A DNA stretch of 6,988 nt from the NCBI GenBank assembly GCA_030608825.1, contig JAUWDL010000065.1, positions 1-6,988 of the forward strand, read 5' to 3'. The notes under the pieces are model-generated. The model was not told the origin of the DNA. It searched no databases and worked only from the letters and a program-made list of their open reading frames with translations. This DNA is from Gemmatimonadales bacterium. Lineage in GTDB: Bacteria > Gemmatimonadota > Gemmatimonadetes > Palauibacterales > Palauibacteraceae. The position numbers and the translations under genes are program-made. This document shows, piece by piece, positions 1-5,519 of this stretch (the stretch's first letter is position 1; each line of letters opens with the position of its first letter).

Positions 1-207
1 ACCGGCTTCAACGAGATCGTGGACCGACTGCCGGTTCTCACCCGTATCGAGATCGAATACCGGTTGCGCATCCCGGAGGGCACGCGGGATGTGGTCGACT
101 GGGCTCTGGAGCTGCACCAGTCCAAGTGTCCGACGGCGGCGACGCTGCGCGGTGCGGTCGACGTCACCTGGACGGCGGAGATCGAGGAGGAAGCTTCCCA
201 GGAGTGA
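1..207 (+). CDS. OsmC family protein, C-terminal part (5' end outside window)
   Basis: Reading frame 1 is open from the first base to the TGA at 205-207 and gives 68 residues, so only the C-terminal half of the protein is visible. The segment LHQSKCPTAATLRGAV followed by DVTW matches the end of OsmC/Ohr-type proteins. There a helix carries the second conserved cysteine in a CP motif, followed by a last beta strand. In this family two cysteines reduce organic hydroperoxides or related substrates in the cytoplasm; the first cysteine would lie upstream of the window and cannot be checked. The GTG at 19 is an internal valine, not a start, because the similarity continues upstream of it. The gene converges on the transporter gene, with only 38 bases between the stop codons. 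The family assignment is fairly firm; the subfamily (OsmC, Ohr or YhfA-like) cannot be decided from this part. Confidence 0.8.
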   Translation, partial: TGFNEIVDRLPVLTRIEIEYRLRIPEGTRDVVDWALELHQSKCPTAATLRGAVDVTWTAEIEEEASQE

Positions 208-245
208 AACGGTGCGAGCCGACGGCGTCCTCGATAGCCGCGCGT

Positions 246-1130
246 TTACTCCACGGCGGCGGACGGCAGGCGCGGCCGCTGCAGCCGCAGCCACAGCACA
301 CCGCTCAGCAGGACGACCCCACCGGCGTACTGCGGGATCGAGATTCTCTCCCCGAGGAGGAGCGAGGCCAGCAGGACCGTAAGGAAGGGCTCCACGGTCG
401 CATACACGGCCGCCTGACCTGGCCCAATGTCCCGAATGCCGACGAGCAGCAGCGTGACCGGCACGGCCGTCGAGATCACGCCCATCAGACCTACCAGGAG
501 GGCTCCACGAGGCCCACCTCCGAGCGCCAGACCTCCGAAAAGAACCGCGGCTAGGGCCGCGACGGCACCGGTCGCCAGAAGGCTGACGGCGGCCGCTCCA
601 TGGGCCGGCGCGTCTTGGAGGAGCGTCTTCCCCCAGAGGATGTAGATCGCGACGAAGGCCACGGCGATCAAGATCAGCAGGAGGCCGAGCGGGTCCGCTC
701 GGTGCCCATCGAAGCCCACGATCAAGGCGCACCCCGAGATCGCGATCAAGGTGGCCAGCACCCGCGGTCGACTCAGCTGTTCACCGAGAAAGACGGCAGC
801 CAGCACGATCACGACCGCCGGATAGCTGAAGAAGACGAGCGAGGCGAGCGAGGCGGAGACCCACTGCAGCGCGGCGAGGTAGGCCGTCGCGTTCACGGCG
901 TAAAGGACCCCCAGCGCGAGCAGGGAAGGCCATCGCGTCCGAGGTGGGACATGCCTCCGCGTCAGCGCGAGGAGCAGCCAAAGCGCCGCTGTCGCCACCA
1001 GGAACCGCCAGGCGACCATCGGCAGAACCCGGACTCCCTCGGCGAGGGAAAGCTTGGCCAGGATCGGAAGGGTGCTGTAGCCTACGGCCGAACCGAACAC
1101 GGCCACCGTGCCCCGGGCCTCTTTGGTCAT
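246..1130 (-). CDS. EamA/DMT-family transporter
   Basis: This encodes a 294-residue, very hydrophobic protein with about ten predicted membrane helices in two similar halves, as in EamA (drug/metabolite transporter) exporters. The first half ends with FFSYPAVVIVLAAVFLGEQLS. The second half has the matching segment GPGQAAVYATVEPFLTVLLA followed by LLLGERIS. This paired 'P...hhhhLGE' pattern marks the EamA repeat. The length fits the family (about 280-300 residues). The ATG at 1130 is chosen because the first helix starts soon after it, and a purine-rich GGGGAG lies 9 bases upstream. A GTG at 1223 would add 31 charged, non-membrane residues and is unlikely. Family members export amino acids, nucleosides or other metabolites, and the substrate cannot be read from sequence. 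The 243-base gap to the DUF4097 gene suggests it is transcribed separately. Confidence 0.88.
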   Translation of the reverse strand: MTKEARGTVAVFGSAVGYSTLPILAKLSLAEGVRVLPMVAWRFLVATAALWLLLALTRRHVPPRTRWPSLLALGVLYAVNATAYLAALQWVSASLASLVFFSYPAVVIVLAAVFLGEQLSRPRVLATLIAISGCALIVGFDGHRADPLGLLLILIAVAFVAIYILWGKTLLQDAPAHGAAAVSLLATGAVAALAAVLFGGLALGGGPRGALLVGLMGVISTAVPVTLLLVGIRDIGPGQAAVYATVEPFLTVLLASLLLGERISIPQYAGGVVLLSGVLWLRLQRPRLPSAAVE

Positions 1131-1373
1131 CCTTCCACGCTCCCCGCGATCTGTGCCCGCCTCCACCTTTGGTTCTCGTCGGCACGAGCCTGCCGCGGTA
1201 AGATCCACCCCCTGGCCGCGCACGCCATACCACCGAGGTGAAGCTATGGAGAGGATGCCGCCCGGCTACTCGTTCAGGAGAGGGGGGTGGCCGTGCTGGG
1301 AGTGGACGCGGCTTCGATGGAGGAACGGGCGGCCCGCTACGGGCGATCGCCGTCGTTCCCCGCTACTGAGCCT
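1131..1373. other. Intergenic region upstream of the EamA gene
   Basis: No convincing gene is seen here. Short frames on either strand lack a ribosome-binding site or run into the neighbouring genes. The region should hold the EamA promoter (- strand), but no clear -35/-10 pair is visible. A small hairpin (CGGCA at 1180-1184 with TGCCG at 1191-1195) and a larger inverted repeat (1322-1359, listed separately) are the only structures noticed. No tRNA-like cloverleaf was found. Confidence 0.5.
1322..1359 (-). terminator. Inverted repeat just past the DUF4097 operon; possible terminator or 3' stem
   Basis: GGAACG (1322-1327) pairs perfectly with CGTTCC (1354-1359). Inside lie two further self-complementary stretches, CGGGC-G-GCCCG (1326-1336) and the palindrome GGCGATCGCC (1342-1351). 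It begins 14 bases past the stop codon of the last gene of the - strand cluster, where a transcript end is expected. There is no T-run on the - strand after it, so it does not fit a classical Rho-independent terminator. It may only protect or shape the 3' end, or be chance in GC-rich DNA. Confidence 0.3.
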
Positions 1374-2180
1374 TCAGCCGCTCGCCTTCTTCAGGTTGAT
1401 GCTTCCGTTCACGGTCTGGAGCGACAGGTCCGGTCCGCCGCCTCCGATCGTACCCTTGGCCGTTCGCATGCCGAAGCGCCCCTGCACGGTGATCGGGAAG
1501 TCGGTGTTGATGGAGCCGTGGACGGTCTGGGCCTCGACGTCGGCGGCCGCGTCTCCGGGGAGCTCGACCGTGATGCTACCGTTGACCGTCTGGAAGCTCA
1601 GGGGACCCTCCGCGCGGCCCATGGACACCGAGACGGAGCCGTTGACGGTTCGACCCTCGGCCGTGCCGGTCGCTGACACCTTGATGCCGCCGTTGACCGT
1701 GTGGGCGCGGACGTCGCCGTCGATCGACCTGGCCTCGATGCCGCCGTTCACCGTCTGCGCGGAGAGGTTCACGCCGCGAGGCACGCGCACGGTGAACTTC
1801 ACCGAAACATCGTTGTCCTCCGCCCCGATCTTGCCGCTCTTTCCCGGGGTGCACTCGTAGGGCTCCTTGCCCGGCTTCCTCGGATGCACGGCGCAGATCG
1901 TGACGCCGCCGGCATGCTCCACCACCTCGATTCGGACCTCGGAAGGATCATCGTCCTTGCCCTTCTTGACGGCGACGACCTCGGCTTGACCGCCGGAGAT
2001 GCCCTCGGCCGACACCTCGCCGTTGACGCCCTTGATCTCGAGCGTGGTGCCGGGTTGCATGGCGCCGCTCCACCGAAACTCTTCGCTCTGTGCGGTTGCC
2101 GTGCCACTCCACAGCGCCAGGCCGGCGAGACCAGCCGCCAGCGATACGCCGAGCGGGTTCTTCATCGTCCATTCGAACAC
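1374..2180 (-). CDS. Exported DUF4097 beta-repeat protein (TVNGS/G type)
   Basis: The product is about 268 residues and belongs to the DUF4097 (putative adhesin-like) family, whose molecular role is unknown. An N-terminal signal peptide is clear: MKNP, then the hydrophobic LGVSLAAGLAGLALW, then a likely cleavage site after ATAQ. The mature part carries a degenerate beta-strand repeat built around TVNG[SG][IV], seen about six times in the C-terminal 130 residues (for example AQTVNGGIEA, AHTVNGGIKV, FQTVNGSITV, AQTVHGSINT, LQTVNGSINL). This suggests a beta-solenoid. Two cysteines (about residues 96 and 110) bracket a basic loop and could form a disulfide outside the cytoplasm. The GTG at 2180 is chosen because GGAGG (2189-2193) sits exactly 8 bases upstream; an ATG at 2165 lacks its own site, and a GTG at 2189 abuts the site. 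It is the last gene of the sigma-factor cluster, 51 bases after the preceding DUF4097 gene. Confidence 0.85.
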   Translation of the reverse strand: MFEWTMKNPLGVSLAAGLAGLALWSGTATAQSEEFRWSGAMQPGTTLEIKGVNGEVSAEGISGGQAEVVAVKKGKDDDPSEVRIEVVEHAGGVTICAVHPRKPGKEPYECTPGKSGKIGAEDNDVSVKFTVRVPRGVNLSAQTVNGGIEARSIDGDVRAHTVNGGIKVSATGTAEGRTVNGSVSVSMGRAEGPLSFQTVNGSITVELPGDAAADVEAQTVHGSINTDFPITVQGRFGMRTAKGTIGGGGPDLSLQTVNGSINLKKASG

Positions 2181-2188
2181 GTGCCTCA

Positions 2189-2193
2189 CCTCC
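2189..2193 (-). promoter_or_regulatory. Shine-Dalgarno that fixes the start of the second DUF4097 gene
   Basis: The - strand reads GGAGG followed by TGAGGCAC and then GTG at 2180, an ideal 8-base spacing. A GTG at 2189 overlaps the site and an ATG at 2165 is 23 bases away, so the 2180 GTG is preferred. The signal peptide is intact with either the 2180 or the 2165 start. Confidence 0.65.
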
Positions 2194-2231
2194 AGATCAT
2201 GCTCTTCTCGGTCGACGCGCGGTCTTCCTCC

Positions 2232-3098
2232 CTACTCCTCCGAGAGGTGGCCTCGCCGAGTCAGGTGAATGGAGCCGTCGAACGACTCGAGCTCCATGCG
2301 GGCGCTGCCGCTTCCCAGAACGAAGCTGAATCGCCTGGATTCCTGCTCGCCGGGCTCCAGGCTGGCCTCGAAGTCGATCTCGAAGTCCGCGTCGAAGCTC
2401 GCGACCGACACCTTGGCGTTCGCTCCGGGCTGCACGCCGACGATGATGTCCCCGTCGTGCGTCACGAAGCTGTACCGTCCGCTGTCCAGGATGTCCCCGT
2501 CCCACAGGATGTCCCCGTCCACGGTGGCCGCCTGGACGTTGTCGGACGACGCATCCTTCAGGATGACGTCTCCGTCCACGGTCTGTGCTTCGACGTCGCC
2601 GGAGACGTCGGTGAGCATCACGTCACCGTCCACCGACGCGGCCTGCACGGTCGCTTCGGAGCCGAAGACCATGACGTCTCCGGCGACGGCTTGCAGATCA
2701 ACCTGGCCACGTCCGCCCTCGACGTGAATGTCCCCCTCCACCGTCTGCACGGAGACGTTCCCCTGCGTGCCGGTGATCCGCACGTCCGCGAACGGCGCGG
2801 AGATCTCGAGTGCGGCGGACACCGGGACCGTGAGCTCGAAGTCCACGATCGCCATTCCGGTGTTCGAGTGCGCGCTGATGGACAGCTCGTTGCCGTCGAG
2901 CTCGAGCTCGATGGTGTCGTCGGAGCCGTGGTCGGCCAGCACCCGCACCTGATTCTGGCTCCAGGTGGTGACGGTGACGTCTCCAGCGACCTGCTCTACC
3001 GTGATGCGGACGCCGCCAGGTACCGCGATCAGGGTGTCCGTCTCTTGCGGGACACTCATCAGCGTGCTCAGGGCGGCCGCCAGTATCGTTGCGTTCAC
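2232..3098 (-). CDS. DUF4097 beta-repeat protein (acidic VDGDV type), probably exported
   Basis: The product is 288 residues and is a second DUF4097-family protein, paralogous in architecture to its downstream neighbour but very acidic. Between about residues 118 and 220 a repeat built on [TS]V[DE]GD[VI] recurs: QTVEGDIHV, ASVDGDVML, QTVDGDVIL, ATVDGDILW, VTHDGDIIV. This suggests a stacked beta-solenoid. The mature protein has no cysteine. The N-terminus (MNATILAAALSTLMSV) is hydrophobic but has no lysine or arginine, so it is a weak signal peptide. Export is therefore inferred from the family and the neighbour. The GTG at 3098 is the only usable start after an in-frame upstream stop, and it is preceded by GAGGGG with 8 bases spacing. 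It lies 48 bases after the anti-sigma gene, so co-transcription is likely. Its function is unknown; a surface or periplasmic structural or sensory role is possible. Confidence 0.83.
   Translation of the reverse strand: MNATILAAALSTLMSVPQETDTLIAVPGGVRITVEQVAGDVTVTTWSQNQVRVLADHGSDDTIELELDGNELSISAHSNTGMAIVDFELTVPVSAALEISAPFADVRITGTQGNVSVQTVEGDIHVEGGRGQVDLQAVAGDVMVFGSEATVQAASVDGDVMLTDVSGDVEAQTVDGDVILKDASSDNVQAATVDGDILWDGDILDSGRYSFVTHDGDIIVGVQPGANAKVSVASFDADFEIDFEASLEPGEQESRRFSFVLGSGSARMELESFDGSIHLTRRGHLSEE
2488..2520 (-). repeat. 15-base direct repeat inside the first DUF4097 gene
   Basis: The + strand 15-mer AGGATGTCCCCGTCC occurs at 2488-2502 and again at 2506-2520, an 18-base offset. On the coding strand it encodes two successive DGDIL units (residues 195-204), so it preserves frame and looks like a recent local duplication within the solenoid repeat. 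Confidence 0.7.
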
Positions 3099-3156
3099 AG
3101 TTCTATCCCCTCTTCGTCGTCGTGTGGTTCACGCGATCACAAGAAATCACAGTTCT
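3095..3156. repeat. Exact 10-base direct repeat bracketing the anti-sigma/DUF4097 junction
   Basis: TCACAGTTCT is found at 3095-3104 and 3147-3156. On the - strand (AGAACTGTGA) one copy spans the stop codon of the anti-sigma gene and the other contains the GTG start of the DUF4097 gene. It may be a relic of a short duplication or chance; no function is claimed. Confidence 0.45.
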
Positions 3157-3815
3157 GTCAGCGCGGCGGTGCGACGCAGAAGGTCGAGCTTCCGCCGCAT
3201 GGTTCCGGCCAGATACTGGTTCAGGTAGGCGTTGGACGGATCGGCGGAGAGAGCCTGCCGCGCCTCGTCGATCGCCCTGTCGATCAGCGCCAGCTTCTCC
3301 TCCACTTTGCGCACCGTGGCCGTATCGAGTCTCTCTCGTCCGACATCCAGCACGCGCTCGAGCTGCGCGATCGCCGACTCGTAGTCGTGGCTGGCGATCC
3401 GCGAAGCCAGCAGCAAACCGGTCTGGGCTGGCGCCTGTGCGACCGAAACAGCCGGTTCGGCCTGTCGCGCCGAGAATCCGCTGGCGATCTGCCAGGCGAT
3501 TCCGGAGGACAGGGCGACGAGGGTGACGGCCGCAGCGGCCAGCTGGGGCACGCTGAAGGTGAAGCTCTTGCCGCGGCGCTCGCCTTCCTCGGTCTCGCGA
3601 ATTCGGTAGGCGATTCCCGGCCAGAGGTCACGCGCGGGCGGCGCGTCGACGAGGCTCCCGGCTCGCGCGACGACCTGCCGGAGCTCGACGAGCGTCTCCC
3701 GGCACTCCTCGCACCCCTCCAGGTGCTCCTCGAGCTCGGATCGCTCCGAGTCCTCGAGCGCTCCGTCGAGGTAGTCGGACAACCGGTCTCGCCAGGTATC
3801 CGTGCTGTCGCTCAT
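3147..3815 (-). CDS. Transmembrane anti-sigma factor with zinc-finger (ZAS/zf-HC2) domain
   Basis: The product is 222 residues. The N-terminal 50 residues form a ZAS-type anti-sigma domain: LSDYLDGAL, then a helix, then H31-x3-C35-x2-C38 (HLEGCEEC), the usual zinc-binding signature that holds the partner sigma factor. One membrane helix follows at about residues 90-110 (QLAAAAVTLVALSSGIAW). The C-terminal 110 residues would lie outside the cytoplasm. They are strongly helical, with a TPR-like stretch (AIDEARQALSADPSNAYLNQ) and a basic tail (MRRKLDLLRR), which could sense or bind an envelope signal. The ATG at 3815 has AAGGA about 10 bases upstream. It lies 49 bases after the sigma factor gene, the standard sigma/anti-sigma order. 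The role is confident; what triggers release of the sigma factor cannot be seen. Confidence 0.88.
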   Translation of the reverse strand: MSDSTDTWRDRLSDYLDGALEDSERSELEEHLEGCEECRETLVELRQVVARAGSLVDAPPARDLWPGIAYRIRETEEGERRGKSFTFSVPQLAAAAVTLVALSSGIAWQIASGFSARQAEPAVSVAQAPAQTGLLLASRIASHDYESAIAQLERVLDVGRERLDTATVRKVEEKLALIDRAIDEARQALSADPSNAYLNQYLAGTMRRKLDLLRRTAALTEL

Positions 3816-3864
3816 CTCAATGCCATCCTTCTTCGTTCCGCCGGGGCGCTCGTCTCGGGGGCGC

Positions 3865-4443
3865 TCAAGCCAGAGTCGCGCGCAGGAGCATCCGCGCCCT
3901 GTGCAACTGCGACTTCGACGTTCCGGCGGTGATCTTCAGCATCCGCCCGATCTCGTGGTGCTTGTATCCTTCCACGTCGTGCAGGACGAACACGTGCCGG
4001 GCCCGGGCCGGTAGCCGCTCGATCGCGGTTTCAAAGTCCATTCCGATCTCCGAGCTCCTCTCGTGCGACGGTTGACCCTCTCGATTCCATTCCTCGGGTG
4101 CCGTGCGCTCCCGGTGAATGGCGAGGCGCCGACGATGTCCGAGGATCACGCTGATCGCCACGCGGTAGAGCCAGGAACCGAATGCCGCTTCGCCGCGGAA
4201 CTGCGCGATCTTCTGCCAGGCTCGAACGAACGCGTCCTGCGTCAGCTCGTCGGCGTCATCGGGACCCGCCATCCGTCGCGCCAGGCCGTATATCCTGGTC
4301 ACGTGACGCCGGTAGAGTCGCTCGAACGCTCCGGAATCTCCCTCTGCGGCGAGGGCGGCGTCTTGGAAATCCAGATCCGTGTCCGGCACCAACGCGTGTT
4401 CGATCAGCTTCGATCTCTCTCTTGGCGTTTTCTTCTCTCGCAC
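3865..4443 (-). CDS. ECF-family RNA polymerase sigma factor (SigE/RpoE-like)
   Basis: The product is about 192 residues. It has only regions 2 and 4, as in ECF (group 4) sigma factors. Region 2 runs from about residue 38 to 106 (AFERLYRRHV, then DELTQDAFVRAW and FGSWLYRVA, which correspond to the core-binding and -10 recognition helices). Region 4 runs from about 138 to 190, with LPARARHVFVLHDVEGYKHHEI and then a helix-turn-helix ending GTSKSQLHRARMLLR, which binds the -35 element. It should direct transcription of its own cluster and perhaps other genes, held inactive by the anti-sigma protein encoded next. The start is uncertain: the GTG at 4443 follows an in-frame TAG four codons upstream and has no Shine-Dalgarno, so translation may be leaderless. 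A GTG at residue 19 is another option. No cysteine or extra C-terminal domain is present. Confidence 0.9.
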   Translation of the reverse strand: MREKKTPRERSKLIEHALVPDTDLDFQDAALAAEGDSGAFERLYRRHVTRIYGLARRMAGPDDADELTQDAFVRAWQKIAQFRGEAAFGSWLYRVAISVILGHRRRLAIHRERTAPEEWNREGQPSHERSSEIGMDFETAIERLPARARHVFVLHDVEGYKHHEIGRMLKITAGTSKSQLHRARMLLRATLA

Positions 4444-4513
4444 GTTAAGACGGTGCTAATCCATGAATGGTTGGAAGATGCGCTCCCCCTGTCGCTACCT
4501 TCGAACGACACCG

Positions 4514-4533
4514 ATTGAAGATAATTGAAGATA
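4514..4533. repeat. Perfect tandem decamer ATTGAAGATA x2
   Basis: ATTGAAGATA occurs twice without a gap (4514-4523 and 4524-4533). The sequence is AT-rich within a GC-rich window, and its 10-base period is near one helical turn. It sits about 70-90 bases upstream of the sigma gene start and 45-64 bases upstream of the kinase start, where a regulator or RNA polymerase could bind. Confidence 0.7.
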
Positions 4534-4540
4534 GCTGTGA

Positions 4541-4564
4541 GTCGGGTGGACCGAACGACCCGAC
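4541..4564 (+). promoter_or_regulatory. Perfect 7-bp inverted repeat abutting the kinase ribosome-binding site
   Basis: GTCGGGT (4541-4547) and ACCCGAC (4558-4564) are exact reverse complements with a 10-base loop. The right arm ends on the base just before the AGGAGG Shine-Dalgarno (4565). In RNA it would form a GC-rich stem directly 5' of the ribosome-binding site. In DNA it could be an operator. It has no T-run after it and so is not a typical terminator. Confidence 0.5.
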
Positions 4565-4570
4565 AGGAGG
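4565..4570 (+). promoter_or_regulatory. Strong Shine-Dalgarno pointing to a CTG start
   Basis: AGGAGG is followed by 7 bases (CTGAAGC) and then CTG at 4578, which is in frame with the lipid kinase. The first GTG in frame (4617) is 46 bases away from this site and has no Shine-Dalgarno of its own. The site therefore favours initiation at the CTG. Confidence 0.55.
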
Positions 4571-4577
4571 CTGAAGC

Positions 4578-5519
4578 CTGGTACCCTCGACCGCTCGATC
4601 GTCCACGCCCGTCCTGGTGATCGGGAATCCCGGCTCCGTCCGTGATATCTCGGCTCCCCTGATCGAGAGGCTGCTCGCCCCGATCTCGGAGATCGAGGTG
4701 CGCTGGACCCGCGGACCCGGACACGCGCGCGAGCTGGCTCGCGAAGCCCTTGCGAGCGGCATGCGCTTCTTCGTCGCGGCGGGCGGCGACGGGACGGTGA
4801 GCGAGGTCGCCTCCGGACTGGCGTCGGCGCCCGAGGGCGCGTCGCTGGGAATCCTACCGTTCGGAACGGGAAACGATCTGGCGCGCTCACTCGGGCTCCC
4901 GCTCGACCTGGATCGAGCCGCGGACGTTCTCCTCACCGGTCGAGCGAGGCCGATGGACCTCGTGCGTGTGCACGGCGCGAGGCCGGGCAGGATGGCGATC
5001 AGCTCGATCGCCGGTCTGGGCGGCGACATCGCGGCGGGCCTCGACCAGGAGCTCAAGCGGACTTGGGGCTCCGCCGCGTACCTGCGCATGGCGCTCGACA
5101 ACGTCGCCGGCGCCGCGACCTTCCGCGCCCAGATCACGCTGGACGATGAACGGATGACGTTGGACCTGACGAACGTCGTGGTGGCGAACGGCAAGTTCCT
5201 GGGCGGGGGAATTCCGGTCGCGCCCCTGGCCGAGCTCGACGACGGACTCCTCGATGTGATGGTACTGCCGGCTCTCTCCGCTGCGCGGCTGTTCGGCCTC
5301 GTTCCCCGGGTCCTGATGGGACGCCATCATCGAAGCCGGCACGTCATTCACCGTCGGTCACGGCGCGTGCACGTGGAGGCTGATTCTCCCATGCCCGTGA
5401 CGATCGACGGGGAGCCGGCGGGGTCGGGCCCGGTTGCCTACGAGGTCGAGCCGGGCGCTCTGCGCGTGATCCGTCCCTCGACTGAGCCGAGAGGCTCTAT
5501 CCGCTACCGGATTCCCTAG
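4578..5519 (+). CDS. Diacylglycerol/lipid kinase family protein (DgkB/YegS type)
   Basis: From the CTG at 4578 the product is 313 residues, normal for this family; from the GTG at 4617 it is 300. The longer form restores a complete first beta strand (PVLVIGNPGS), which in these kinases starts with hydrophobic residues before the NP motif. Family motifs follow in order: the nucleotide-binding AGGDGTVSEVASGL (GGDGT at 69-73), PFGTGNDLARSLG (about 94-106), NGKFLGGG (204-211), LDDGLLDV (220-227) and the C-terminal IDGEP, whose DGE (277-279) holds the proposed catalytic aspartate. Members transfer phosphate from ATP to diacylglycerol or related lipids at the inner face of the membrane. The exact lipid cannot be told. 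All key residues are present. An in-frame TGA at 4572-4574 limits the N-terminus. The gene diverges from the sigma cluster and precedes the PDZ gene on the same strand. Confidence 0.88.
   Translation: MVPSTARSSTPVLVIGNPGSVRDISAPLIERLLAPISEIEVRWTRGPGHARELAREALASGMRFFVAAGGDGTVSEVASGLASAPEGASLGILPFGTGNDLARSLGLPLDLDRAADVLLTGRARPMDLVRVHGARPGRMAISSIAGLGGDIAAGLDQELKRTWGSAAYLRMALDNVAGAATFRAQITLDDERMTLDLTNVVVANGKFLGGGIPVAPLAELDDGLLDVMVLPALSAARLFGLVPRVLMGRHHRSRHVIHRRSRRVHVEADSPMPVTIDGEPAGSGPVAYEVEPGALRVIRPSTEPRGSIRYRIP

Larger units (their letters stand above)
4444..4577. promoter_or_regulatory. Divergent intergenic region between sigma operon and lipid kinase gene
   Basis: This is the only place where promoters for both the - strand sigma cluster and the + strand kinase gene can lie close by. 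It is more AT-rich than the surrounding genes. It contains a tandem decamer (4514-4533), a perfect inverted repeat (4541-4564), and the octamer CGAACGAC twice, 50 bases apart (4502-4509 and 4552-4559). A GATAAT at 4520-4525 resembles a -10 box on the + strand and TATCTT occurs twice on the - strand, but neither has a good -35 partner. No clear ECF-type promoter was recognised. Confidence 0.5.

Noticed and set aside
1131..1240. Possible tRNA or small RNA between EamA and the DUF4097 gene
   Set aside because: No acceptor, D, anticodon or T-arm arrangement could be drawn, and the hairpins are only 4-5 bp.
600..1241. A 213-codon + strand open frame opposite the EamA gene
   Set aside because: The product is a Glu/Arg/Gln/Asp-rich, low-complexity protein, whereas the - strand gives a textbook ten-helix transporter.
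2480..2640. DGD-rich repeats as dockerin/EF-hand calcium sites
   Set aside because: The spacing DxDG with the following conserved positions of an EF-hand loop is not met. The DGD triplets sit at beta turns of the DUF4097 repeat, where TxxGD is usual for the family.
2232..2760. Regular short repeats as a possible CRISPR array or intergenic repeat
   Set aside because: The repeats are in-frame, degenerate and encode the beta-solenoid units; there are no uniform repeats and spacers.
3843..3866. Direct repeat GGGGCGCTC at the sigma/anti-sigma junction
   Set aside because: It is short and of very high GC, so it is expected by chance and has no clear role.
1701..3932. A 743-codon open frame on the + strand opposite the DUF4097 and anti-sigma genes
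   Set aside because: The opposite strand has three genes with ribosome-binding sites, signal or membrane segments and known motifs. The + strand translation is Arg/His/Asp/Gly-rich, shows no domain, and is a frame shadow typical of GC-rich coding DNA.
4445..5194. A 249-codon open frame on the - strand opposite the lipid kinase
   Set aside because: The + strand encodes every DgkB-family motif in order; the antisense product is Ser/Arg/Pro-rich with no recognisable domain.
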